Part shown: positions 26,218-33,927 of the stretch, in pieces | Numbering within the stretch: position 1 is the first letter of the stretch | How the letters are laid out: every line of letters begins with the position of its first letter | Source: Clostridia bacterium | GTDB lineage: Bacteria; Bacillota; Clostridia; Christensenellales; Pumilibacteraceae | Assembly: GCA_017531795.1 (NCBI GenBank) | Contig: JAFXKH010000046.1 | Coordinates: 1-48,705, forward strand | Direction of reading: 5' to 3' | DNA length: 48,705 nt | Translations under genes and position numbers: made by a program | The notes under the pieces: model-generated | What the model was told of the DNA's origin: nothing | Seen by the model: only the letters and a program-made list of their open reading frames with translations | Database searches by the model: none

Positions 26218-28854
26218 TTAGTTTGCCGAGGCTTTTTGCATTTCTGCGATTTTGTCTTCGAGTAACGCTATGCGCTCGGAATATTTTTCTACTTTTTCTT
26301 TTTCCGCATCTACGAGGGCTTTGGGCGCTTTGGAAACGAATTTCTCGTTTGCGAGTTTACCCTGAGCGCGCGCAAGTTCGTCACGCGCCGTTTTGAGTTC
26401 TCCGCCAAGACGGGCTATTTCTTTTTCGTAGTCTACAAGTTCGCCAAGCGGGAGATATATTTCGCCCAGCGCAGTAACGACGGTTGCGCAGTCGCTTGGC
26501 TTATCCGTCACCACGGCGAAGTCGGAGCCACTCGCAAGCTTAACGAGATACTCGCCTGCTTCTTTCGTGCGCTTACCGATAATATCGCTCGGTTTCAGGT
26601 ATATGCTCGTGCGACGGGAGGGTTTTACGCCCATTTCCGCGCGGATTGCTCTCACGCGCTTAATTGCGTCCATAATCGCTTCCATTTTGCGCGCGTCTAC
26701 CCGTCTGTTTTTCAATGCTTTTGCGGAAGGATAGTCTGAAATCATTACGTCTTCGGCATCCCTTACTTCTTCGGGCAGGCTGTCGTATATTTCCGCGGTA
26801 ATAAAAGGTATGATAGGATGAGCAAGTTTGAGAATATCGCGAAGTACTCTCGTCAAAACGCTGAGCGTTGCCTGACGTTTCTTCTCGTCCGACGAATACA
26901 GCGATACTTTGGAAAGTTCAACGTACCAATCGCAGAACTCGCTCCATACAAAGTCGTATATTCTGTTTGCGGCAAGACCGACTTCATAACGCTCCATATA
27001 TTTGGTTACGTCAGATATTGCCGAGTTCAAGCGAGTGATTATCCACTTATCTGCAAGCGTGAGTTTTACTTTCTCGATAGGAAGTATATCCACTCCTTCG
27101 GCGTTCATAAGTACGAAACGGGAGGCGTTCCAAATCTTATTCATAAAGTTGCGGTAGCCTTCCTGCTTTTTATCCGAATACTTGATGTCACCGCCTGCCG
27201 ATACGCCCGAAACAAGGGAGATACGCAGAACGTCCGCGCCGACTTTGTCAATGACTTCAAGCGGATCAATACCGTTGCCCAGACTCTTGGATAATTTTCT
27301 GCCCAATTCGTCGCGCACGAGTCCGTGAATAAGTACGTCCTTGAACGGCTTTTCGCCCATAAACTCTAAGCCCGAATATATCATACGCGCCACCCAGAAA
27401 GTGATTATGTCGTACGCGGTCACAAGCACGTCGGTGGGATAGAAATATTCAAGATCGGGGGTTTTGTCCGGCCAGCCGAGCGTGGAGAAAGGCCAGAGCG
27501 CAGACGAGAACCAGGTATCGAGAACATCCTCGTCCTGACGAACGGGCTTTCCGCACGTGGGGCAGACTTTAAGGTCGTCACGGCTGACGAACTCACCGCC
27601 ACAGTCGTCACAATAGAACACGGGGATACGGTGTCCCCACCAAAGCTGACGGGATATACACCAATCGCGGATGTTCTCCATCCAATATAAGTAGTTCTTT
27701 TCAAAACGTTTGGGAATATAACGGAGTTCTCTGCTCTTTACTACGTCGATAGCAGGCTGAGCAAGTTCCTTCATCTTAACGAACCATTGCTTGGAAACGA
27801 TAGGCTCGATTGCCGAGTGACAACGGTGGCAATGTCCGACGTTATGCGTATGCGGTTCGATTTTCACGAGCAGTCCGAGCGCTTCAAGGTCGGCTACCAT
27901 AGCCTTTCTCGCTTCGTATCTGTCCATACCGGCGTACTTGCCTGCAAGTTCGTTCATATGACCGCTGTCGTCCATTACGCGCATAATTTCGAGATTATGG
28001 CGGAGTCCGACTTCAAAGTCGTTGGGATCGTGAGCAGGCGTAATCTTAACTGCGCCCGTACCAAACGAAGAATCAACGTATTCGTCGGCAACGACGGGGA
28101 TAGTTCTGTCCGTAAGCGGAAGGACGAGGCGTTTTCCAACGAGCGAGGCGTAACGCTTGTCCGTCGGGTGTACGGCTACCGCCATATCACCGAGCAGGGT
28201 TTCGGGACGGGTAGTTGCAACGACTACGCCCTCACCGCCGTTTTCTTCGGGATAACGAATGTGCCAGAAAAAGCCTTCTTCCGTTTCGTATTCTACTTCG
28301 GCATCCGAAATAGCCGTTTTACAGCCCGGGCATTGATTGATTATTCTTGCGCCGTGATAAATCCAGCCTTTCTCGTAATAGCGCACGAAGGTTTCCTTTA
28401 CCGCGCGCGAAAGATTGTCGTCCATAGTGAACGCCAGTCTGTCCCAATCGCAAGACGAGCCGAGATATTTTAACTGTTCGACGATGCGACCGCCGTACTG
28501 CGCTTTCCACTCAAAGGCGCGCTTCAAAAAGCCGTCTCTGCCCAATTCTTCTTTCGTAACGCCTTCTTCTGTGAGCTTGTCAATAATCTTGACTTCGGTA
28601 GCGATAGAAGCGTGGTCCGTTCCGGGAAGCCACAAGGTTTCGTAGCCTTTCATCCTTTTATAGCGCACGATTGAATCCTGCACCGTCATCGTAAGCGCGT
28701 GACCGATATGCAGTTGCCCCGTAATGTTGGGGGGAGGCATCATAATCGTGAAGGGTTTCTTCTCTTTATTTACCTTGGCGGAGAAATATTTATTATCCGT
28801 CCATTTCTTGTATAACCGTTTTTCAAATCGTTTCGGGTCAAAAGTTGTATCCAT
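26218..28854 (-). CDS. valS: Valyl-tRNA synthetase
   Basis: Class I aminoacyl-tRNA synthetase charging tRNA-Val, 878 aa, full length. HIGH motif in PPPNITGQLHIGHALTM (about residues 41-57), editing-domain TTRPETLLGD (about 214-223), KMSKS motif as KLSKSLGNG (about 519-527) and a C-terminal coiled-coil arm (last 70 residues, rich in Glu/Lys/Ala). No T-box leader is possible: -10 TATAAT ends 7 nt before the ATG at 28854 and there is no Shine-Dalgarno, so the mRNA appears leaderless. Confidence 0.98.
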   Translation of the reverse strand: MDTTFDPKRFEKRLYKKWTDNKYFSAKVNKEKKPFTIMMPPPNITGQLHIGHALTMTVQDSIVRYKRMKGYETLWLPGTDHASIATEVKIIDKLTEEGVTKEELGRDGFLKRAFEWKAQYGGRIVEQLKYLGSSCDWDRLAFTMDDNLSRAVKETFVRYYEKGWIYHGARIINQCPGCKTAISDAEVEYETEEGFFWHIRYPEENGGEGVVVATTRPETLLGDMAVAVHPTDKRYASLVGKRLVLPLTDRTIPVVADEYVDSSFGTGAVKITPAHDPNDFEVGLRHNLEIMRVMDDSGHMNELAGKYAGMDRYEARKAMVADLEALGLLVKIEPHTHNVGHCHRCHSAIEPIVSKQWFVKMKELAQPAIDVVKSRELRYIPKRFEKNYLYWMENIRDWCISRQLWWGHRIPVFYCDDCGGEFVSRDDLKVCPTCGKPVRQDEDVLDTWFSSALWPFSTLGWPDKTPDLEYFYPTDVLVTAYDIITFWVARMIYSGLEFMGEKPFKDVLIHGLVRDELGRKLSKSLGNGIDPLEVIDKVGADVLRISLVSGVSAGGDIKYSDKKQEGYRNFMNKIWNASRFVLMNAEGVDILPIEKVKLTLADKWIITRLNSAISDVTKYMERYEVGLAANRIYDFVWSEFCDWYVELSKVSLYSSDEKKRQATLSVLTRVLRDILKLAHPIIPFITAEIYDSLPEEVRDAEDVMISDYPSAKALKNRRVDARKMEAIMDAIKRVRAIRAEMGVKPSRRTSIYLKPSDIIGKRTKEAGEYLVKLASGSDFAVVTDKPSDCATVVTALGEIYLPLGELVDYEKEIARLGGELKTARDELARAQGKLANEKFVSKAPKALVDAEKEKVEKYSERIALLEDKIAEMQKASAN

Positions 28855-28861
28855 AGAGAAA

Positions 28862-28890
28862 ATTATACCACTATTTCACGCTAATTGCAA
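28862..28890 (-). promoter_or_regulatory. Promoter giving a leaderless valS mRNA
   Basis: -35 TTGCAA (28885-28890), 17-bp spacer, -10 TATAAT (28862-28867), then 7 nt to the ATG at 28854. The divergent gap to 29074 shows only a GACGGA/TCCGTC hairpin near 28955 and no clear plus-strand promoter. Confidence 0.8.
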
Positions 28891-29074
28891 GGAATTTTAC
28901 GAATATTCTTTCATAGTGGCAATTTTAATAATAAAACTAACGCGACGGACTTTATCCGTCCGTTCCGCCTACGCGCATTTCTTTCGCAAACCCAACAAAA
29001 CCAATCGCTTCAAAATAAACCTTTTCTCTGTTTTTTGCATATTATAACGTATAAAACCGTTTAAGGAGGAAGTA

Positions 29075-30064
29075 ATGAAGAAGTTTTTAGCGACGTTATT
29101 CGTCGCAATAATGATGGTTATGCCTTTTACTTTGGTGGGTTGCTCCAACGCCAACAAAATACGTCTATGCGAAGTAACTCATTCCATTTTTTACGCGCCT
29201 TTGTACGTAGCGATAAATAACGGCTATTTTACCGAGCGTGGGCTGACGGTAGAACTGACTAACGGCGGTGGCGCTGATAAAGTAACCGCTTCTCTCGTGT
29301 CTAACAGCGCAGATATTGGGCTTATGGGGCCGGAGGGAGTTATTTATTCGGAAGAAATGTCAGACAGTCTGAAAGTGTTTGGTCAACTCACCAAGCGCGA
29401 CGGCTCTTATCTCGTTTCAAAGAAGGACGAAGCGGATACGTTCAAGTGGACGGACCTTAAAGGCAAGCACGTACTTGCTGGCAGAACGGGTGGTGTTCCT
29501 GCTATGACTATGCAGTATATAATGAACGGATACGGGCTGTACGACGGCGTGGACGGAACGGTTATCAATACCAAAGTCGCGTTCAATATGATGGCGAGCG
29601 TATTCGAGTCGGACGATACGGTGGACTACACTACCCTTTTTGAGCCGACGGCTACCGAGTACGAGCAGGCAGGCAAAGGTTATATCGTAGCGAGCGTAGG
29701 CAAAGAGAGTGGCGAAGTGCCGTATACGGCGTTCTGCGCAAAAGAGAGTTATCTGAAAAACAACCGTGACGTAGCCAAGAAGTTTCTTGAAGCGGTGATG
29801 GAAGGATATCGTTACGTGATGAACCAAAGTTCTGCCGTCGTAGCGAAAGCGCTCGCGCCCTCTTTCGAAGGTATGACCGAAGCCAGTCTTGCCATTGCCG
29901 TAGACAGTTATAATGAAAACGACACCTGGTGCTCTACGCCCGTTATGACCGAAGCATCATTAAACGCGCTCAAAGCGATTATGCGTAACGCAGGCGAACT
30001 GACCAAGGACGTGGCGTTTGCGGATATCGTAGACAATTCCATTGCAAAGGAAATCGTAAAATAA
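29075..30064 (+). CDS. ABC importer substrate-binding lipoprotein (NMT1/TauA/SsuA-like)
   Basis: Extracytoplasmic binding protein of an ABC importer, 329 aa. Lipoprotein signal peptide with lipobox LVGC (Cys at about residue 23), then the family pattern HSIFYAPLYVAINNGYFTERGL, NGGGADKVTASLVSNSADIGL and LKGKHVLAGRTGGVPAM. This group carries thiamine precursors, nitrate, sulfonates or taurine; the sequence alone does not choose between them. AAGGAGG precedes the ATG. First gene of a three-gene plus-strand operon with an ATPase and a permease. Confidence 0.9.
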   Translation: MKKFLATLFVAIMMVMPFTLVGCSNANKIRLCEVTHSIFYAPLYVAINNGYFTERGLTVELTNGGGADKVTASLVSNSADIGLMGPEGVIYSEEMSDSLKVFGQLTKRDGSYLVSKKDEADTFKWTDLKGKHVLAGRTGGVPAMTMQYIMNGYGLYDGVDGTVINTKVAFNMMASVFESDDTVDYTTLFEPTATEYEQAGKGYIVASVGKESGEVPYTAFCAKESYLKNNRDVAKKFLEAVMEGYRYVMNQSSAVVAKALAPSFEGMTEASLAIAVDSYNENDTWCSTPVMTEASLNALKAIMRNAGELTKDVAFADIVDNSIAKEIVK

Positions 30065-30066
30065 GT

Positions 30067-30816
30067 ATGGAAATGCTCTCGCTTAAAGACGTATATCTTT
30101 CCTACCACACCGCCGAGGGGGAAACCGAAGCGCTCGCAGGAGTGACTTTCGGCGTGGAAAAAGGTGAGTTCGTCGCTCTCGTCGGGCCGTCCGGGTGCGG
30201 TAAGACCACCGTGCTTTCGGCGGTATGCGGTCTTATCCCTATTACGTCGGGAAGCATTACGCTGGACGGCAAAGCGGTTAGCGCGCCGTCGGGAAACGTC
30301 GGATATATGCTTCAAAGGGATACCCTTTTCGAGTGGCTCACGATTGAAAAAAACGTATGGCTGGGGCTTAAAGTGCGTAAAATGCTTACCGAAGAAAACA
30401 AGCGTTACGCTCACTCTTTGCTCGTAAAGTACGGCTTGGGCGAGTTTGCAAGGAGTATGCCCGAACAACTGTCCGGCGGTATGCGACAACGGGTTGCGCT
30501 TATACGCACGCTCGCTTTCCGCCCCAAAGTCCTGCTTCTTGACGAGCCGTTTTCCGCGCTTGACTATCAGACGAGAATAGACGTGGGAGATAGCGTAACC
30601 GAAATTATTAAGCAAGAAGGCGTGACGGCGTTATTCGTAACCCACGACGTAACAGAGGCTTGCGCGCTTGCGGACAAAATCGTCGTGCTGTCGGCAAGAC
30701 CTGCCGTCGTTAAGCGGATTTTCGATGCGCCACGCTCTTCTTCTCCAAACGAGCGACGAACTGACGGTACGGCGAACGACCTTACGGATGCGATATGGAA
30801 AGAACTTAAAAACTGA
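30067..30816 (+). CDS. ABC importer ATPase (SsuB/TauB-like)
   Basis: Energy-coupling subunit of the importer, 249 aa. All nucleotide-site motifs are intact: Walker A GPSGCGKTT (about residues 39-47), Q-loop MLQRD, signature LSGGMRQR (about 136-143), Walker B LLLDEPFSALD (about 155-165) and H-loop VTHDVTEA (about 190-197). Starts 2 nt after the binding-protein stop and ends 10 nt before the permease ATG, so tightly co-translated. Confidence 0.95.
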   Translation: MEMLSLKDVYLSYHTAEGETEALAGVTFGVEKGEFVALVGPSGCGKTTVLSAVCGLIPITSGSITLDGKAVSAPSGNVGYMLQRDTLFEWLTIEKNVWLGLKVRKMLTEENKRYAHSLLVKYGLGEFARSMPEQLSGGMRQRVALIRTLAFRPKVLLLDEPFSALDYQTRIDVGDSVTEIIKQEGVTALFVTHDVTEACALADKIVVLSARPAVVKRIFDAPRSSSPNERRTDGTANDLTDAIWKELKN

Positions 30817-30826
30817 CGGAGGCTTT

Positions 30827-31654
30827 ATGAAACGAAAGACAACGACTCCGCACGAAAGATATCTTCTCGGAGTCAGAAAGAGAAAAACAATAATCAAACT
30901 CTGGCAGATAGGACTGCTCGTCGCCTTAATCGGCGCGTGGGAACTTTTCTCGGCTATCGGCGTGCTGGACGTGTTTTTCACGAGTTCTCCCTCGCGAATC
31001 GTAACGACCTTTATCGACCTTGCTATGGGCGGAGAGTTCTTCTACCACGTCGGCGTAACGCTTGCCGAGTGCGTGATCGGGTTTGCTATATCCATGCTCG
31101 GCGGTAGCGTTATAGCCATACTCCTGTGGTTATCCGACAGCGCGCGAAAGGTCGCTCAGCCCTATCTCGTCGTGCTGAACGCTCTGCCTAAAATCGCGCT
31201 TGGACCGCTTATCATAATTTGGGTGGGCGCAGGCGTAAAAGCCATCGTGCTTATGGCGGTGATGATTTGCATAATCGTAACGGTTATCTCCGTGCTGGAA
31301 GGATTATGCGCCACCGACGCAAGCAAGATTTTACTCCTGCGCTCAATGGGCGCGAAGCGTTTTCAGATTTTGAAACTTGCCGTACTCCCCTCTGCTCTCC
31401 CTACCTTTCTATCCGTTGCGAAAATCAACGTCGGGTTGGCGTGGGTAGGTACGATTATGGGAGAGTATCTCGTTTCGGGCGCAGGTCTGGGCTACCTTAT
31501 CGTGTACGGCGGTCAGGTTTTCCGCACCGATCTCGTTATGACTGTTACGGTTACGCTGTGCGCGCTTGCCGGCGGTATGTACGGCATAACCGCGCTTGCC
31601 GAAAAACTGTGGCACTCCCGCGACAAACATAAACGCTCGAAGAAGATAAGATAG
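30827..31654 (+). CDS. ABC importer permease (SsuC/TauC-like)
   Basis: Membrane subunit of the importer, 275 aa, about six helices. The EAA loop that contacts the ATPase is visible as SMGAKRFQILKLAVLP (about residues 178-193). A frame opening at 30668 is an artefact over the ATPase gene; ATG 30827 has GGAGG. The last 246 bp overlap, tail to tail, the antiparallel YkvI-like gene, and no terminator separates them. Confidence 0.93.
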   Translation: MKRKTTTPHERYLLGVRKRKTIIKLWQIGLLVALIGAWELFSAIGVLDVFFTSSPSRIVTTFIDLAMGGEFFYHVGVTLAECVIGFAISMLGGSVIAILLWLSDSARKVAQPYLVVLNALPKIALGPLIIIWVGAGVKAIVLMAVMICIIVTVISVLEGLCATDASKILLLRSMGAKRFQILKLAVLPSALPTFLSVAKINVGLAWVGTIMGEYLVSGAGLGYLIVYGGQVFRTDLVMTVTVTLCALAGGMYGITALAEKLWHSRDKHKRSKKIR

Positions 31655-32554
31655 ACCGATAACACCTATTATCGGGTAAAGTACTTCGACGACGGCGCGG
31701 AAACCTGCCGTGCTGACGAGAGTGGCAAGGGTAGAAAAGAGAAGCATTCGCAATCCGTTTGCTTCTCTTTTTTTGCCGATAAGGGATAACGCGCTCAGCA
31801 TCGTCGTAAACACCGCTATCGCCATACAAACGTAGTATAGCGCGCTCGTAATGGCGTTATCCGCAAGCGACAGCAAGGGCAGTTCCATTTGCGACGCGCC
31901 CGACAAAGAAGCGGTAGCAAGAGCGATAAGCGCGGATATGATAACAGCGGAAAGCGCAGAGGACAGCCATACTTCCCTTTTTGAGAGATTTCCCTGTTTC
32001 ATAAGTACGCCTGCCGAAAGAAGCAAGTTCATTGAAACGTAAGTAAATGCGCTCGGTATGCTTTCGGGTAAAAACGCGCCGAAAGACAGGTCACTCGTCA
32101 GACAGACGTATCCCATTACTGCGATAATGAAGGGTACGACGAGCGAACACGCTGAAAGCAACCCCTCGTTACCCCGCCGTAGCACTATTATCCCGATAAG
32201 GCAGGAAAGTACGCCGTAGGGCAGGCGCGCGCCAAAAAGTCCAAATAGCGTTTCGTCCATGCCCGCTATCATTGCAGACAACACTATGACCGCATTGCCG
32301 AGCATAATCAAATCCACGAACGCGCCCACTTTACCGAAGAGTAACGCGTTCGTTTCGTTCATATCCAGTCCGCCCGTTTTTCTGCCAACGAAAAGAAGTA
32401 TCGCCGTGAATACGAACACGAGCAGACCACAGATTATAGGGACGAAAGGCGAAGGGTGCCAGCCGAAAAAGGTTGCGAGTTCCTGTCCGCTTGCAAACCC
32501 TGCTCCGACCATACTCCCTACCCCCGTCATCGTCACGGAAAAAACTTTTTTCAC
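31409..32554 (-). CDS. YkvI-like membrane transporter with an antisense-derived tail
   Basis: About ten hydrophobic helices; the opening VFSVTMTGVGSMVGAGFASGQ is characteristic of YkvI-type proteins, relatives of amino-acid transporters, substrate unknown. Of 381 codons, the transporter part ends about residue 310 at YPIIGVIGLSYLL; the remaining roughly 70 codons (VPQFFGKRGY..., Arg/Asn/His-rich) are the reverse strand of the ABC permease gene, so the native stop seems lost. Start GTG 32554, no ribosome site; -10 TACAAT ends 6 nt upstream, hence probably leaderless. The terminator of pflX abuts this promoter. Confidence 0.8.
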   Translation of the reverse strand: MKKVFSVTMTGVGSMVGAGFASGQELATFFGWHPSPFVPIICGLLVFVFTAILLFVGRKTGGLDMNETNALLFGKVGAFVDLIMLGNAVIVLSAMIAGMDETLFGLFGARLPYGVLSCLIGIIVLRRGNEGLLSACSLVVPFIIAVMGYVCLTSDLSFGAFLPESIPSAFTYVSMNLLLSAGVLMKQGNLSKREVWLSSALSAVIISALIALATASLSGASQMELPLLSLADNAITSALYYVCMAIAVFTTMLSALSLIGKKREANGLRMLLFSTLATLVSTAGFRAVVEVLYPIIGVIGLSYLLRAFMFVAGVPQFFGKRGYAVHTAGKRAQRNRNSHNEIGAENLTAVHDKVAQTCARNEILSHNRTYPRQPDVDFRNG

Positions 32555-32560
32555 GCTTAT

Positions 32561-32566
32561 ATTGTA
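32561..32566 (-). promoter_or_regulatory. -10 box of the YkvI-like gene
   Basis: TACAAT, 6 nt before the GTG start. The matching -35 region falls in the pflX terminator and is weak. Confidence 0.5.
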
Positions 32567-32579
32567 TGCTAAGAAAAAA

Positions 32580-32603
32580 CAGCAAAGACCTATGTCTTTG
32601 CTG
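32580..32603 (-). terminator. Terminator of the pflX-like gene
   Basis: CAGCAAAGAC and GTCTTTGCTG form a perfect 10-bp stem with a 4-nt loop, followed on the minus strand by TTTTTTC. It lies 112 bp past the gene end; the gap 32604-32714 has no other feature. Confidence 0.8.
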
Positions 32604-32714
32604 TTTGTGTGTTATTTTCCAAGTCAAATAAATCGTTTGGCGTACTTATACAAATGGAGTTATAACAAGTTTACGTTTGGGATTGGCTTTTTCTAAATAA
32701 ATCAATTATCGTTT

Positions 32715-33602
32715 TTATTTATATTTTTTTGTGAAGTCGGGAGTGTACGCTTTCGTTGCGCTTTCGGCTGACTGCGTAAAACCGTTTATGCAAAGGCGCA
32801 GGGCTTCGTTTGCGACGGCGTTGTATTCGTACGAAGTCACACGACGAGTCAGGTCGCAATCGGCGGTGGCGAAGTCGGGCGTATACTGTCGCATTATGCT
32901 GACAAAAACGTCCTTTCCCCAACGCTCAGCGATAAGGCGCAGGACTTTTTGCGCTTCGTCCTTATGCCCCGGCAGTACGAGATGGCGGATAATAACTCCG
33001 CTTTTGATGATCCCGTTTTCAAGCCGTGGCGCGCCTACTTGCCTGACCATTTCATCAATGGCGTTTATGACTATACTCGGATAATCTTCCGCTTGCGAGT
33101 ATTTTTTGGCAAGGTCGCCCGTGACGTACTTAAAATCGGGCAGATATACGTTCACTTTCCCTTCTAACGCGCGCACAGCCTCAACCTTTTCATAACCGCC
33201 CGTATTATAAACGACGGGAATTTTCAGCCCTTTTTCCTTTGCCTTGGACAGAGCCTCGATTACGGTGGGAAGATAAGGAGTGGCGGTAACGAGATTGACG
33301 TTATGCGCGGACATATTTTGAAGGCTAAGAAATATATCGGCAAGTTCGCTCGCCGTTTTCGGTTCGCCCACGAGCGCGCGTGAAATTTCGGCGTTCTGAC
33401 AATAATTGCAACGAAGATTACAGCCCGAAAAAAAGACCGTTCCGCTTCCCTTGTCACCGCTTATGCACGGCTCTTCCCAAAAATGCAAGGTAGCAAGCGA
33501 CACGATCGCCCTGTCCTTTGCGCCACAGTAACCGCTTTTTTCACGTCGGTTAACTCCGCACTCGCGCGGACATATTCTGCAATTTTCATAAGACGTATTC
33601 AC
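32715..33602 (-). CDS. PflX-type radical SAM Fe-S protein (COG1313-like)
   Basis: Radical S-adenosylmethionine protein related to pyruvate formate-lyase activating enzymes; substrate unknown. The 295-aa product has an N-terminal cysteine region (CRICPRECGVNR ... GYCGA) and the SAM-cluster motif CNLRCNYC, preceded by FFSG (about residues 58-69), plus the family YLPDFKY and LVLPGH segments. A frame opening at 33665 runs through the promoter; the likely start is GTG 33602, 6 nt after a TATAAT box, with no ribosome site (leaderless). It lies downstream of the six-His leader at 33.7 kb and upstream of the YkvI-like gene. Confidence 0.87.
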   Translation of the reverse strand: MNTSYENCRICPRECGVNRREKSGYCGAKDRAIVSLATLHFWEEPCISGDKGSGTVFFSGCNLRCNYCQNAEISRALVGEPKTASELADIFLSLQNMSAHNVNLVTATPYLPTVIEALSKAKEKGLKIPVVYNTGGYEKVEAVRALEGKVNVYLPDFKYVTGDLAKKYSQAEDYPSIVINAIDEMVRQVGAPRLENGIIKSGVIIRHLVLPGHKDEAQKVLRLIAERWGKDVFVSIMRQYTPDFATADCDLTRRVTSYEYNAVANEALRLCINGFTQSAESATKAYTPDFTKKYK

Positions 33603-33608
33603 AACCGT

Positions 33609-33614
33609 ATTATA
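33609..33614 (-). promoter_or_regulatory. -10 box of the pflX-like gene
   Basis: Consensus TATAAT ends 6 nt before the GTG at 33602; the -35 region (TTTATT) is poor. Confidence 0.5.
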
Positions 33615-33657
33615 TAATAATTCCTTATAAAAATAAAGCGTTTTTCGGGATATGTAT

Positions 33658-33698
33658 AAAAACACAAAGACGACCTTATAGGTCGTCTTTGTGTTTTT
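33658..33698 (-). terminator. Strong terminator closing the His-codon leader
   Basis: Perfect 18-bp stem (33658-33675 with 33681-33698, core CAAAGACGACC/GGTCGTCTTTG) with a 5-nt loop and a T5 tail. It begins at the stop codon of the six-His micro-ORF and lies 56 bp before the pflX start. Confidence 0.85.
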
Positions 33699-33777
33699 AG
33701 GAGAAAATGCTTACGATATGGTGATGATGGTGATGAACGCAAGCACATGAAGATTGGTGGTCACGTTTTGTATTCAT
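33697..33777 (-). CDS. Attenuator-like micro-ORF with six consecutive His codons
   Basis: ATG 33777 to TAA 33697-33699 encodes 26 residues: MNTKRDHQSSCACV, then HHHHHH, then IVSIFS. The six His codons (33718-33735) mix CAT and CAC. They sit in the loop of a possible pause hairpin (TGCTTGCG with CGTAAGCA), and an 18-bp terminator follows the stop: the layout of a his-operon attenuator. A caution: the -10 box of the local promoter abuts this ATG, so from that promoter the ATG is not transcribed. In another frame, GTG 33764 gives a 17-residue peptide with an ITIITI run (a Thr/Ile leader reading). No ribosome site for either. Nothing else is coded in 33603-33927. Confidence 0.45.
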   Translation of the reverse strand: MNTKRDHQSSCACVHHHHHHIVSIFS

Positions 33778-33806
33778 AATATAACACACTTTTTTCACTT
33801 TGTCAA
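33778..33806 (-). promoter_or_regulatory. Consensus promoter of the leader RNA
   Basis: -35 TTGACA (33801-33806), 17-bp spacer, -10 TATATT (33778-33783). Expected transcript start near 33771, giving a roughly 115-nt terminated RNA. Confidence 0.78.
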
Positions 33807-33927
33807 TACCTTTTTTGAAAATTTTATCAAAAAATTATCACCGATTTGTCACATTATTGATTCAATCGCGCTCTTTCACAATCGCTTTTTTTCCGATTTG
33901 CATAAAAAGTCCGCACCGCTCTAAGCA

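Noticed and set aside
27787..28473. 228-codon plus-strand frame within valS
   Set aside because: Antisense shadow of valS without motifs.
28861..29074. T-box or other riboswitch between valS and the ABC importer
   Set aside because: No T-box bulge, specifier or antiterminator pattern; the valS promoter abuts its start, and the only stem is a short GACGGA/TCCGTC hairpin.
30668..30826. N-terminal extension of the ABC permease
   Set aside because: It overlaps the ATPase gene, while ATG 30827 has a good GGAGG site.
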